Origin: Sulfurovum sp.
Lineage (GTDB): Bacteria; Campylobacterota; Campylobacteria; Campylobacterales; Sulfurovaceae
Direction: 5' to 3'
DNA: 21,547 nucleotides
Assembly (NCBI GenBank): GCA_016744875.1
Contig: JADGDL010000037.1
Location: 1 to 21,547 of the forward strand
In this document: piece by piece, positions 7,128 to 14,726 of the stretch
Layout of the letters: each line of letters opens with the position of its first letter
Numbering within the stretch: the first letter of the stretch is position 1
Notes under the pieces: model-generated
The model's input: the letters and a program-made list of their open reading frames with translations, nothing else
Told to the model about the DNA's origin: nothing
Database searches by the model: none
Program-made: the position numbers and the translations under genes

Positions 7128-7154
7128 GTTTTAAATCAATAATTTGGAGAACCC

Positions 7155-7640
7155 ATGACTGAAAAAAGAAGATTACACATACACATGTCAGTAGATGATA
7201 TAGAGAAGAGTATAGCTTTTTACTCGACACAGTTTCAAGCAGAACCTACTAAAGTAAAAGAAGACTATGCCCAATGGTTAGTGGATGATCTGTCTTTGAA
7301 CTTTGCCATCTCAACACGTGGACATGAAAAAGGTGTGAATCACCTGGGTGTACAGTATGAGAGTGATGAATCGTTGTTAGGTGCACAGACACTTTTTGAG
7401 AGTAAAGGCATCAAAGGTAAAGAAGACAAAGGTGCGATATGTTGTTACAAAGAGTCTAACAAATATTGGGTAGAAGATCCTACTGGAATGGTATGGGAGA
7501 ATTATCACTCTATGGATGATATTGAGGTGTTTGGTGTGGATAGTACAGATACAGCGGATGGTTGTTGTGTACCTACCTTTGGAAAGTTTTCAGAGGCACC
7601 TTCATGTACCCCAACGGAAGATGGCAGTAACTGCTGTTAA
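7155..7640 (+). CDS. arsI: ArsI/CadI-family C-As lyase (VOC fold)
   Basis: This 161-residue vicinal-oxygen-chelate protein resembles ArsI, the Fe(II)-dependent dioxygenase that breaks the C-As bond of trivalent organoarsenicals such as methylarsenite. The paired cysteines typical of ArsI are at C96-C97 (AICCYKESNKYWVEDPTG). Probable metal ligands by alignment are H8, H63 (VNHLGVQY) and E115 (VWENYH); characterised ArsI has Gln at the first of these positions. The N-terminal repeat reads LHIHMSVDDIEKSIAFYS. The tail is cysteine-rich, with C137-C138, C151 and C160-C161, and may bind the arsenical or pass it on. The palindrome over its promoter supports arsenic control. No arsR, arsM or arsB is adjacent. 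CadI-like cadmium-induced proteins are the alternative name for the same family. Confidence 0.82.
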   Translation: MTEKRRLHIHMSVDDIEKSIAFYSTQFQAEPTKVKEDYAQWLVDDLSLNFAISTRGHEKGVNHLGVQYESDESLLGAQTLFESKGIKGKEDKGAICCYKESNKYWVEDPTGMVWENYHSMDDIEVFGVDSTDTADGCCVPTFGKFSEAPSCTPTEDGSNCC

Positions 7641-7655
7641 ACATACAGTTTGATG

Positions 7656-8468
7656 TTAGGTGAGCCCAAAGTGGTTCACTGGTCCATGACCTTTGCCTAA
7701 CATCTTCTCTTTCCCTTTTACTATAGCTTCATTGAGGTAGTTACACCCTTTAACAGTAGCATCTTCCAAAGAAAACCCCAAGCTCATATATGTAGCAATA
7801 CTTGAAGATAGACTACACCCTGTACCATGTGTATTGATGGTATCTATGGCTTTGTTATGGATGAGGTGGATCTTTTTACTCTTATAGTTGTAGAGTGCAT
7901 CAGTCATTGTGTCTGTAAATTCTAAGTGACCGCCTTTTAGTAGTACAGATACTTTGTATATCTCTCCCAGTTCTTTGACTGAACTCTCTAGATTTTTAAG
8001 GTTAATGTCATGCCCAACAAGCAACTCTGCTTCTGGAATATTAGGGGTAATGAGTGTTACTTTTGGCAGGAAGGCTTTGAGGCTTTTTAGCGCGTCATTT
8101 GTGATGAGTTTGTCACCTGATGTGGCGATCATCACAGGGTCCAGGACTATGTTTCTGACCTTGTACTTTCCCAGGGTATCTTGTACTGCTTTTATGACTT
8201 CACTAGAGTGAAGCATACCTATCTTCACTGCGCCAAATGTGATGTCATCAAACACTGCTTCCATTTGCTTGATAATGTGTGGCACTGGGATAGGGTGTAT
8301 GTCTGTCACTTCTTTGGTGTTTTGTGCCGTAGTCGCAGTGATCACTGAAGCAGCATAACCACCATTGGCTGAGATACTTTTGATGTCTGCCTGGATGCCT
8401 GCACATCCTCCTGAATCAGAACCTGCTATGGTAAGTACTGTGCGGTATGGTGTACTCATATTTTCCAT
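7656..8468 (-). CDS. thiD: Hydroxymethylpyrimidine/phosphomethylpyrimidine kinase
   Basis: This 270-residue bifunctional kinase of thiamine synthesis phosphorylates HMP and then HMP-P to HMP-PP. It has the family N-terminus TVLTIAGSDSGGCAGIQADI (residues about 10-29), the pyrimidine-pocket stretch FGAVKIGML (78-86), VLDPVMIATSGD (108-119), and the catalytic loop HGTGCSLSSSIA (214-225) with Cys218. The length fits ThiD (about 265). M1 and M4 are both possible starts; ATATG of the second sits after GGAAA, while AAAAGAGAAT precedes the first. It follows lpd on the same strand after 79 bases that include a hairpin, so it may be read through from the glycine cleavage unit or have its own signals. 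No thiE, thiM or TPP riboswitch is nearby. Confidence 0.9.
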   Translation of the reverse strand: MENMSTPYRTVLTIAGSDSGGCAGIQADIKSISANGGYAASVITATTAQNTKEVTDIHPIPVPHIIKQMEAVFDDITFGAVKIGMLHSSEVIKAVQDTLGKYKVRNIVLDPVMIATSGDKLITNDALKSLKAFLPKVTLITPNIPEAELLVGHDINLKNLESSVKELGEIYKVSVLLKGGHLEFTDTMTDALYNYKSKKIHLIHNKAIDTINTHGTGCSLSSSIATYMSLGFSLEDATVKGCNYLNEAIVKGKEKMLGKGHGPVNHFGLT

Positions 8469-8497
8469 GAATATTCTCTTTTATTTATAGTGTTGGG

Positions 8498-8514
8498 AAA
8501 CATTGCAAATGTTT
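8498..8514. terminator. Hairpin between lpd and thiD
   Basis: AAACATT-GCA-AATGTTT is a perfect 7-bp inverted repeat with a 3-base loop, lying in the 79-base gap downstream of lpd and upstream of thiD. It has no T tract. It may be a weak terminator, a processing site or an operator for thiD. Confidence 0.35.
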
Positions 8515-8547
8515 ACAACGTATCTCTATAACCCGTTTATAGACAAT

Positions 8548-9909
8548 TTAATGAATTAGATCTAAAGTGGATTCGCTCAAAGTTGGATGCGCAAAGATCA
8601 TTTTCTCTAGATCTTTTAGACTCAGATTTGCATTAATGGCTATGAGAAACTGGTGTATGAGTTCTGTTGCATCATTTCCAATGATACTAGCTCCCAAAAT
8701 CAAAGATGTTTCTTCATCGTACAGTACTTTAAGGAAGCCAGAATCATCCCCTTTTATTTTTGCTTTTGCATTGGTCTTGAAAAAAAGCTTTTTGTTTTTA
8801 AATTTGATACCATTCTCTTTTAAAACTTTCTCACTTTTACCAATACTCGCTATTTGTGGTGTACAAAAGGTCACTGATGGGAAAATATAATCACTTGAGA
8901 ATGTTGCTTTTTCTAAAATATGTTGCGCCACTTTTTTTGCTTCATAATAAGCTACGTGAGCAAGGGCTGGTGTTTTTAAAACATCACCTATGGCATAAAT
9001 ATTATCATGATTGGTACATTGAAGATTTTCATTGACTTCGATAAATCCTCTATCTTGTTCAATATTGGCTTTTTCTAAACCTAGACCAGCGGTATTTGGG
9101 ATTCTTCCAATGGAGATGAGAACCTTGTCAAATGTTTGCATCTCTACTTTTTTACCAGCTTCGATAGTAAGTTCCACACCATTGTCACTCACATTGTAGT
9201 TCGTTATATTGGCATTGAGATCTATTTTTATATTTTTTTTCTCAAACTCTCTTTTAAGAGTTCGTGAAACATCATCATCTTCATGCGCTACAAGTTTTGG
9301 TGCAAATTCTGATATTTGTACTTCCGATCCCAAAGCATTAAAAAACGATGCAAACTCACATCCAATAGCACCACCACCAATAATTAAAATGGTTTTGGGG
9401 ATATCTTTGAGTGTAAACACTTCTCGACTTGAAATGATCGTTTCATCTTGTAGTTTTAAGAGTGGATGGTCTCTATGGGATGAACCTGAAGCTATTACAA
9501 TATTATTAGCTGTAATTTGTTTGTTTTGATTTTCTAAAAAAACCGTATGATTATCAAGAAAGCTTCCGGTGTCGTATTCTATGGTCACTCTTGATTTTTT
9601 TAATTTACCAAAAATACCAACTTTTAGATCTTGTATGAGACAGTTGGTTGATGCTTGAAGCGTCATCATATCTAAAGAACTTGGCGTATGATCAACCCCA
9701 CACGATTTAAAATATTCTTCTTTTTTAATATAGGCAGAAGTTTCTAAAAAGTTTTTAGCAGGCACACAACCTTCATTCAAACATGTTCCACCAACAGTTT
9801 CCTCAGCTTTTTCAATGATACAGACAGATTTACCGCCTTCACCTAAAAGTGAAGCTATTTCGTAACCTGCTGGTCCAGCACCGATAACTATTACATCAAA
9901 ATCATACAT
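8548..9909 (-). CDS. lpdA: Dihydrolipoyl dehydrogenase (glycine cleavage L-protein)
   Basis: This 453-residue FAD flavoenzyme re-oxidises the dihydrolipoyl arm of GcvH and passes electrons to NAD+. FAD-binding VIGAGPAGYEIAS is at residues 8-20, the redox disulfide GGTCLNEGCVPAK is at 40-52 (C43, C48), the NAD-binding fold ILIIGGGAIGCEFASFF is mid-protein, the second FAD motif is NIYAIGDV, and the C-terminal FAHPTLSE carries the His-Glu pair of the active site. Length and motifs are normal for the family. AAGGGAAA lies just before the ATG. It is the last gene of the gcv-lipoylation unit, 15 bases after lipA, which supports the L-protein role over a pyruvate dehydrogenase role. Confidence 0.92.
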   Translation of the reverse strand: MYDFDVIVIGAGPAGYEIASLLGEGGKSVCIIEKAEETVGGTCLNEGCVPAKNFLETSAYIKKEEYFKSCGVDHTPSSLDMMTLQASTNCLIQDLKVGIFGKLKKSRVTIEYDTGSFLDNHTVFLENQNKQITANNIVIASGSSHRDHPLLKLQDETIISSREVFTLKDIPKTILIIGGGAIGCEFASFFNALGSEVQISEFAPKLVAHEDDDVSRTLKREFEKKNIKIDLNANITNYNVSDNGVELTIEAGKKVEMQTFDKVLISIGRIPNTAGLGLEKANIEQDRGFIEVNENLQCTNHDNIYAIGDVLKTPALAHVAYYEAKKVAQHILEKATFSSDYIFPSVTFCTPQIASIGKSEKVLKENGIKFKNKKLFFKTNAKAKIKGDDSGFLKVLYDEETSLILGASIIGNDATELIHQFLIAINANLSLKDLEKMIFAHPTLSESTLDLIH

Positions 9910-9924
9910 AATTTCCCTTTTTAC

Positions 9925-10785
9925 TTAAACATACTCATGAGCCATATACGAACTTCTGGCATAAGGAGATGAGTGAACATACTCAAAACCCATATCTAGT
10001 GCTATTTGTTTATACTCTTCAAATTGTTTAGGTGTAACATACTCTACAACTTTCTCATATTCATTTGATGGAGCCAGATACTGACCCACACTCAAAAGTT
10101 TACAACCAACCTCTAAAAGATCTTTAAAGACGTCGATCACTTCTTCTTTGCTTTCACCCAGTCCCAACATAATGGCACTTTTGGTTTTAACACCCTGGGG
10201 TGCATGGTTTTTTATCTCTTGCAGTACATCTAATGATCTTTGGTAAATAGATGCTTTTCTAATATTATAAAGTCTTGGAACGGTTTCTATGTTATGGCCT
10301 ACGATAACAGCTCCACTATTTGCCACAGCTTTAATGGAATCAAGGTTTGCTTGAAAGTCAGGCACTAAAAGTTCCACTTGAGTCCCTGGGATTTTGTTTA
10401 AAACATTTTGGGTTACTTCTACAAACTGTTCAGCCCCACCATCTTTAAGATCATCACGTGCAGGAGAGGTAATGACTACAAATTTGAGCCCTAACTGTTG
10501 CACGGCATCAGTCACTTGATCGATCTCTTCTTTATTGACGCTATCTGGACTACCTGTCGTTACATTACAATACGTACATCGTCTCGTACAGATACCACCA
10601 AGGATCAGAAAAGTTGCCGTTTTCGCAGCAAAGCACTCACTGATATTGGGACATTTTGCTTCTTGACAAATAGTATGGATACCGTTCTCTTTCAAGAGTT
10701 GATCCATATCTTTTTGCGCTGTAAAAGAGATCTTCTTTCTAAGCCATTCTGGTTTTCGTTGTCGTTTTTGTGCATCAAGAAGCAT
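9925..10785 (-). CDS. lipA: Lipoyl synthase
   Basis: This 286-residue radical-SAM enzyme inserts two sulfur atoms into the octanoyl group carried by GcvH. Both iron-sulfur clusters are represented: the auxiliary cluster C40-x4-C45-x5-C51 (CQEAKCPNISEC) and the radical-SAM cluster C66-x3-C70-x2-C73 (GICTRRCTYCNV). The C-terminal RSSY (277-280), whose serine ligates the auxiliary cluster, is present. I placed the start at ATG 10785 rather than 17 codons upstream because AGGA lies 8 bases before it, the family N-terminus begins here (KPEWLRKK), and the longer form would run deeper into the upstream gene. It still overlaps that gene's end by 11 bases, which points to coupled translation. Confidence 0.92.
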   Translation of the reverse strand: MLLDAQKRQRKPEWLRKKISFTAQKDMDQLLKENGIHTICQEAKCPNISECFAAKTATFLILGGICTRRCTYCNVTTGSPDSVNKEEIDQVTDAVQQLGLKFVVITSPARDDLKDGGAEQFVEVTQNVLNKIPGTQVELLVPDFQANLDSIKAVANSGAVIVGHNIETVPRLYNIRKASIYQRSLDVLQEIKNHAPQGVKTKSAIMLGLGESKEEVIDVFKDLLEVGCKLLSVGQYLAPSNEYEKVVEYVTPKQFEEYKQIALDMGFEYVHSSPYARSSYMAHEYV

Positions 10786-11473
10786 GTAATATATCCTGGT
10801 CTTTTTCTTCAAAGGCAACATTGAAACTCTTTGCAAATGATTCTACAAGTAAGGCCTTAGCCTCTTTAAAGCTTATCTTTACATCTAGGTCTTCAAGTGA
10901 ATTTCCCATGTTCTCAATCGAGTTATCTATACTAATGGAACCATGTTGAAAAATAGTATCTTTTGAGCGTCTTTGTGCATTACCACCAATTTTTTTACCA
11001 TCGATTAAAATATCATAAGGCTCAAAACCTTCTTGACAGTATTGGCTTTTAGATAGCTCGATCGTGTCTACATCTTTTGCATACACAGGGTTGAGACCTA
11101 ACGATCTATAAAAAGCAAGTAAAAAGCTGCATATTAATTCATAGCTTTGCTTCACAGAAAGATCTTCTACATATGATGTAGGTATCGCTAATGAGTAAGA
11201 GATGTCATTTCCATGAAAAAGTATGCCACCACCGGTCATTCTTTGTGCAAAGTTTTGATTATATTTCTTGAGTTGTTCCAAATTTTTAATGGTGTCAATA
11301 TTTTGAGACATACCATAGGTAAAGGATAATTTCCACTGATATACCCTAAAAATGGGCATACCTGAAGATTTAAAACCCTCAAACAACTCTTTATCAATGA
11401 GCATATTGTCTTTTGCACTTAGGCTTTGTGAGCTTAAAAGTGCAAACGTTTTTTTAGTGCTGGAATTTAACAT
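10775..11473 (-). CDS. LipM-like octanoyltransferase (lipoate-protein ligase A fold)
   Basis: This 232-residue protein has the BPL/LplA/LipB fold. QRMTGGGILFHGNDISYSLA (residues 77-96) is the substrate-binding loop of the family and DGKKIGGNAQRR (158-169) carries the conserved lysine. Ahead of that lysine segment, Cys146 lies seven residues before Tyr153 (CQEGFEPYDILIDGKK), as I recall for the catalytic Cys of Bacillus LipM, and FQHGSI (175-180) follows as in LipM. True LplA ligases lack that cysteine. I therefore infer transfer of octanoyl from acyl carrier protein to GcvH rather than scavenging of free lipoate. It is shorter than LipM (about 280). The gene overlaps gcvPB by 20 bases and lipA by 11, placing it in the lipoylation step of the operon. 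Confidence 0.78.
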   Translation of the reverse strand: MLNSSTKKTFALLSSQSLSAKDNMLIDKELFEGFKSSGMPIFRVYQWKLSFTYGMSQNIDTIKNLEQLKKYNQNFAQRMTGGGILFHGNDISYSLAIPTSYVEDLSVKQSYELICSFLLAFYRSLGLNPVYAKDVDTIELSKSQYCQEGFEPYDILIDGKKIGGNAQRRSKDTIFQHGSISIDNSIENMGNSLEDLDVKISFKEAKALLVESFAKSFNVAFEEKDQDILHAS

Positions 11474-12908
11474 CTAACTCTTTAATAGCTCTGGTATCAT
11501 CAGGTCTACAAACTCCAAGTGTTTTTGGATAATGTTGAAATTCTTCAGGGTTTTCATCTGCTAATTTAACGGCGTTTATCATAGTGTCACAGAAGTAATC
11601 AATCGTCTCTTTATTTTCTGTTTCTGTTGGCTCGATCATAATGGCCTCTTTAACAATAAGTGGAAAATAAACAGTAGGTGAATGCAGTCCAAAATCAAGC
11701 AGATATTTTGCTATATCCATTGCACTCACACCTTTTTTAGCTAAAGTTTTGGCACTTAATACACACTCATGCATACACATACCATCATAAGGTACATCAA
11801 AATAATCTTTTAGTCTTACTCTTAAATAGTTTGCATTGAGTACAGCTTTTGTACTGGCATTTTTCATACCATTTGAACCAAGTACGGTCATATAGGTAAT
11901 GGCTCTTAATGATATACCGTAGTTACCAAAAAATGGTGATATCTTACCTATTGAGTTAACACCACCCGTTGTAAACGCATAGCTGTCATTCTCTTTTTTG
12001 ATACCCAGATCTGGTAGGAATGGCTTGAGCTTATCATTTACACCCACTGGACCAGAACCAGGACCACCACCACCATGTGGTGTTGCAAAAGTTTTATGCA
12101 CATTGATATGAATAACATCAAAGCCGATATCTCCTGGACGTGCTACGCCCATAATAGCATTCATGTTTGCGCCATCATAGTACATTAGTGCACCATGTTC
12201 GTGTGCAACATCACAAAGATCTTTGATTCGCTTGTTATACATACCAAGTGTATTTGGTACCGTTAACATCACTGCAGCCACTTCATGATTCATCTTCTGT
12301 TTAAAAGCTTCAAAATCAATGGCACCATTTTCATCAGACTTAATGGTGATGACTTCATACCCAACCATCGATGCTGTTGCAGGATTGGTACCGTGAGAAG
12401 AGTCAGGAACGATGATATATTTTCTTTTTTCACCTTTACTTTTGTGATATTTATCAATCATCATAATTCCAAGCATTTCACCATGTGCCCCAGCTTGGGG
12501 AGTTGTGGTAAAGGCACTCATACCTGTCACTTCACACAAACTTTTCTCAAGTTCATCAATTGTCTCTAATGATCCCTGAACATCTTCATTAAAATTATTT
12601 GTCACTACGTGAGGGTGTAGGTTTAAAAATCCATCAAGATTAGCGATACGTTCTGCAATTTTAGGATTGTACTTCATCGTACAAGAACCCAGTGGATAGA
12701 AGTTTTTATCAATAGACATATTTTTATTCGATAAGTTTGTAAAGTGTCTTACAACATCAAACTCACTTACTTGAGGAAGCCTTGCTTTTTCATCTCTTAA
12801 ATAGTTACTTTTTATTTTAGCATCAACACTTACATCTAAAGGAGGTAGCTTAATACCTCTTCTACCATTTTGAGACTTGTCAAAAATAGTTTTCATTGTC
12901 GTACTCAT
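11454..12908 (-). CDS. gcvPB: Glycine dehydrogenase (decarboxylating) subunit 2
   Basis: This 484-residue PLP-binding half of the split P-protein, together with GcvPA, decarboxylates glycine and loads the aminomethyl group on lipoyl-GcvH. The PLP lysine is Lys272 in INVHKTFATPHGGGGPGSGP (268-287), followed by the glycine-rich loop of the family. Other family blocks are FYPLGSCTMKYNPK (70-83), PDSSHGTNPATASM (168-181) and MYYDGANMNAIMG (242-254). The length matches two-subunit GcvPB. Its ATG overlaps the gcvPA stop by four bases (ATGA), so the two subunits are made in step. The split form is usual in Campylobacterota, Firmicutes and archaea. Confidence 0.94.
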   Translation of the reverse strand: MSTTMKTIFDKSQNGRRGIKLPPLDVSVDAKIKSNYLRDEKARLPQVSEFDVVRHFTNLSNKNMSIDKNFYPLGSCTMKYNPKIAERIANLDGFLNLHPHVVTNNFNEDVQGSLETIDELEKSLCEVTGMSAFTTTPQAGAHGEMLGIMMIDKYHKSKGEKRKYIIVPDSSHGTNPATASMVGYEVITIKSDENGAIDFEAFKQKMNHEVAAVMLTVPNTLGMYNKRIKDLCDVAHEHGALMYYDGANMNAIMGVARPGDIGFDVIHINVHKTFATPHGGGGPGSGPVGVNDKLKPFLPDLGIKKENDSYAFTTGGVNSIGKISPFFGNYGISLRAITYMTVLGSNGMKNASTKAVLNANYLRVRLKDYFDVPYDGMCMHECVLSAKTLAKKGVSAMDIAKYLLDFGLHSPTVYFPLIVKEAIMIEPTETENKETIDYFCDTMINAVKLADENPEEFQHYPKTLGVCRPDDTRAIKELDVKFQH

Positions 12909-14239
12909 AGTACATCTCCAATCGAACTTACAAGAGCATCCATCTGTTCTTTTGTTCTTTTTTCAGTGACAGATACAAGTATCTCATTTTTAAAGTTGTC
13001 ATCAATATTAGCCAGGTTGATACCTGCATAAAAACCTTTATCTCTTAGTTGCGCTAAAAGATCACCACTATCTAATGGCGTCGAGATAACAAATTCATTA
13101 AAACTATCTTCACTATTTAAAACCATCACACCATCTATTTTTGCTAACACTTCTTTTAAGTAAGTAGCCTTAGAAAAACATAGGTTGGCCATCTCTGCTA
13201 ATCCATCTTCACCTAAAAGTGACATGAAGATCGTAGATCTAACAGCTACTAAGTTCTGGTTAGAACAGATGTTTGATGTCGCTCTGTGTCTTCTGATATG
13301 CTGTTCTCTTGCTTGCATAGTTAGTACAAAGAGTTCATTGCCATCTTTATCAAGCGTACGACCGATGATCCTACCAGGTAGATCTCTGATATATTTCTCT
13401 TTTGTTGCTATCATTCCAAATGATGGGCCGCCAAAATTCATATAATTACCTAGACACTGGCCATCTGCACAAAAGATATCTGCACCCATACTGGCTGGAT
13501 CTTTTAACATACCAAGAGAGATTGGATACGCGGATACTACAGCTAAAGCCTTATGTTCATGAAGCTTTTCAACAATCGCTTTAAAGTCATCTATAGTTCC
13601 AAAAAAGTTAGGGTTTTGGAAAAGGTATCCGGCTACGGTGTCATCAATTTTATCTAATACTGCTTGACGGTCTGTTTTATAATCTTTAACATTAATAACT
13701 TCAAACTCAATGTCTCTAAAAGATAAATACGTTTGAACCACTTTGATGTAAGTCGGGTTGATACCACCATCTATAAGAATCTTATTTCTTTTACGAGAAA
13801 TTCTAATAGCCATCAGTGCTGATTCTGCAAGTGCACTGGCACCATCATACATGGATGCATTTGATACATCCATACCGCTGAGTTCACAGATCATACTTTG
13901 GTATTCGTAAAGTACTTGTAGGGTTCCTTGTGATGCTTCTGCCTGGTACGGAGTATACGATGTATAAAATTCAGATCTTCCGGCTAAGGCATCAACAGCA
14001 CTGGGAACGATATGATCATAATAACCACCACCCATAAAGATAGTTTTGTTGGTTACATTTTTAGCAGCAATAGATTTAAACTTTTCAAAGGTAGAGAATT
14101 CATCTAAACCTTCTGGTAGATCAATTCCATGCACTTGTAGTTCTTTGGGGACTGATGAGAAAAGATCAGACTCTGTTTCAAGTCCAATCACATCAAGCAT
14201 ATCCCTTACTTCTTTTTCTGTATGTGGAGTATATGGCAT
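12905..14239 (-). CDS. gcvPA: Glycine dehydrogenase (decarboxylating) subunit 1
   Basis: This 444-residue subunit, without the PLP lysine, forms the heterotetramer with GcvPB. The N-terminus MPYTPHTEKEVRDMLDVIG and the blocks FMGGGYYDHIVPSAVDAL, FYTSYTPYQAEASQGTLQ and LSGMDVSNASMYDGASALAE are characteristic of GcvPA. The later segment LTMQAREQHIRRHRATSNIC is also conserved. The start is eight bases after the gcvH stop, and the RBS AGAGG overlaps that stop codon (TAGAGG). It ends in an ATGA overlap with gcvPB. I see nothing unusual in length or motifs. Confidence 0.94.
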   Translation of the reverse strand: MPYTPHTEKEVRDMLDVIGLETESDLFSSVPKELQVHGIDLPEGLDEFSTFEKFKSIAAKNVTNKTIFMGGGYYDHIVPSAVDALAGRSEFYTSYTPYQAEASQGTLQVLYEYQSMICELSGMDVSNASMYDGASALAESALMAIRISRKRNKILIDGGINPTYIKVVQTYLSFRDIEFEVINVKDYKTDRQAVLDKIDDTVAGYLFQNPNFFGTIDDFKAIVEKLHEHKALAVVSAYPISLGMLKDPASMGADIFCADGQCLGNYMNFGGPSFGMIATKEKYIRDLPGRIIGRTLDKDGNELFVLTMQAREQHIRRHRATSNICSNQNLVAVRSTIFMSLLGEDGLAEMANLCFSKATYLKEVLAKIDGVMVLNSEDSFNEFVISTPLDSGDLLAQLRDKGFYAGINLANIDDNFKNEILVSVTEKRTKEQMDALVSSIGDVL

Positions 14240-14247
14240 ATTAACCT

Positions 14248-14613
14248 CTACAGTGAAGCTACGAAGTTATTGTATTCATCTTCATTCATAAGTGAATTTA
14301 ACTCATCTTCGTTTGATACTTTTAATTTAAAAATAAACGTTCCCATAGCATCTTCATTTAAAACTTCAGGTGTATCAAGCAGTGCTTCATTGATCTCACA
14401 TATTACACCAGAGATAGGTGTATAGACATCTGAAGCAGCTTTAACAGACTCTACAAATGCTACACTGTCTCCCATGCTTACTTCAGCATCCATCTCAGGA
14501 AGCTCAAAAAATGTGATATCACCTAACTGCTCAACAGCGTAAGTAGAAACACCTACAGTTGCTATATCTCCATTAACTTCTACCCATTCGTGTTCTTCAT
14601 TATATTTTTTCAT
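14248..14613 (-). CDS. gcvH: Glycine cleavage system H protein
   Basis: This 121-residue lipoyl carrier shuttles the aminomethyl group between P, T and L proteins. The lipoylated lysine is Lys58 in FVESVKAASDVYTP, and GDITFFELPE (31-40) is the family strand before it. I start at ATG 14613: GAGGAG lies 6 bases upstream and the protein begins KKYNEEHEWVEV as in known GcvH, while the longer reading adds 17 residues of non-family sequence encoded by the RBS region. It lies 113 bases after gcvT, across a structured element, and 8 bases before gcvPA. The same lysine is the target of the LipM-like and LipA enzymes encoded downstream. Confidence 0.94.
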   Translation of the reverse strand: MKKYNEEHEWVEVNGDIATVGVSTYAVEQLGDITFFELPEMDAEVSMGDSVAFVESVKAASDVYTPISGVICEINEALLDTPEVLNEDAMGTFIFKLKVSNEDELNSLMNEDEYNNFVASL

Positions 14614-14641
14614 TCTTTTCTCCTCTTTCATTAAATTTAAT

Positions 14642-14725
14642 ACGCTAAATGAGCACAGGCCCATTTATCTACGTTAACACTAGGTTTCCTTCGGAAGGAA
14701 GCCCACGCGACTTGTCGCTTTCGTG
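14642..14725 (-). ncRNA. Structured intergenic element between gcvT and gcvH
   Basis: The 113 bases between gcvT and gcvH hold an 84-base island with about 49% GC, against roughly 35% around it. On the minus strand it can fold into three successive hairpins. The first, next to the gcvT stop, is CAC around GCGA-CAAG-TCGC (plus-strand positions 14704-14725). The second is TTCCTT-CCG-AAGGAA (14686-14700), which may be extended by a GG/CC pair. The third is TAAATG-N10-CATTTA with an outer ACG/CGT clamp (14642-14674). It does not match the glycine riboswitch consensus, and its place inside the operon argues against a normal promoter-proximal switch. It could be a repeated intergenic element, an attenuator or processing site that sets GcvT against GcvH levels, or a small RNA. 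No function is claimed. Confidence 0.45.
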
Positions 14726-14726
14726 A

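Noticed and set aside
8469..8547. TPP riboswitch upstream of thiD
   Set aside because: No CTGAGA or other conserved thi-box core is present. Only a simple hairpin is visible.
10786..10836. Upstream start of lipA giving 303 residues
   Set aside because: The extra 17 residues come from the end of the LipM-like gene in another frame, and the internal ATG has a good RBS.
14614..14664. Upstream start of gcvH giving 138 residues
   Set aside because: The extension encodes the RBS region and non-family residues. ATG 14613 after GAGGAG matches the known GcvH N-terminus.
14642..14725. Glycine riboswitch before gcvH
   Set aside because: The conserved glycine aptamer core and tandem layout are missing, and the site is inside the operon rather than before gcvT.
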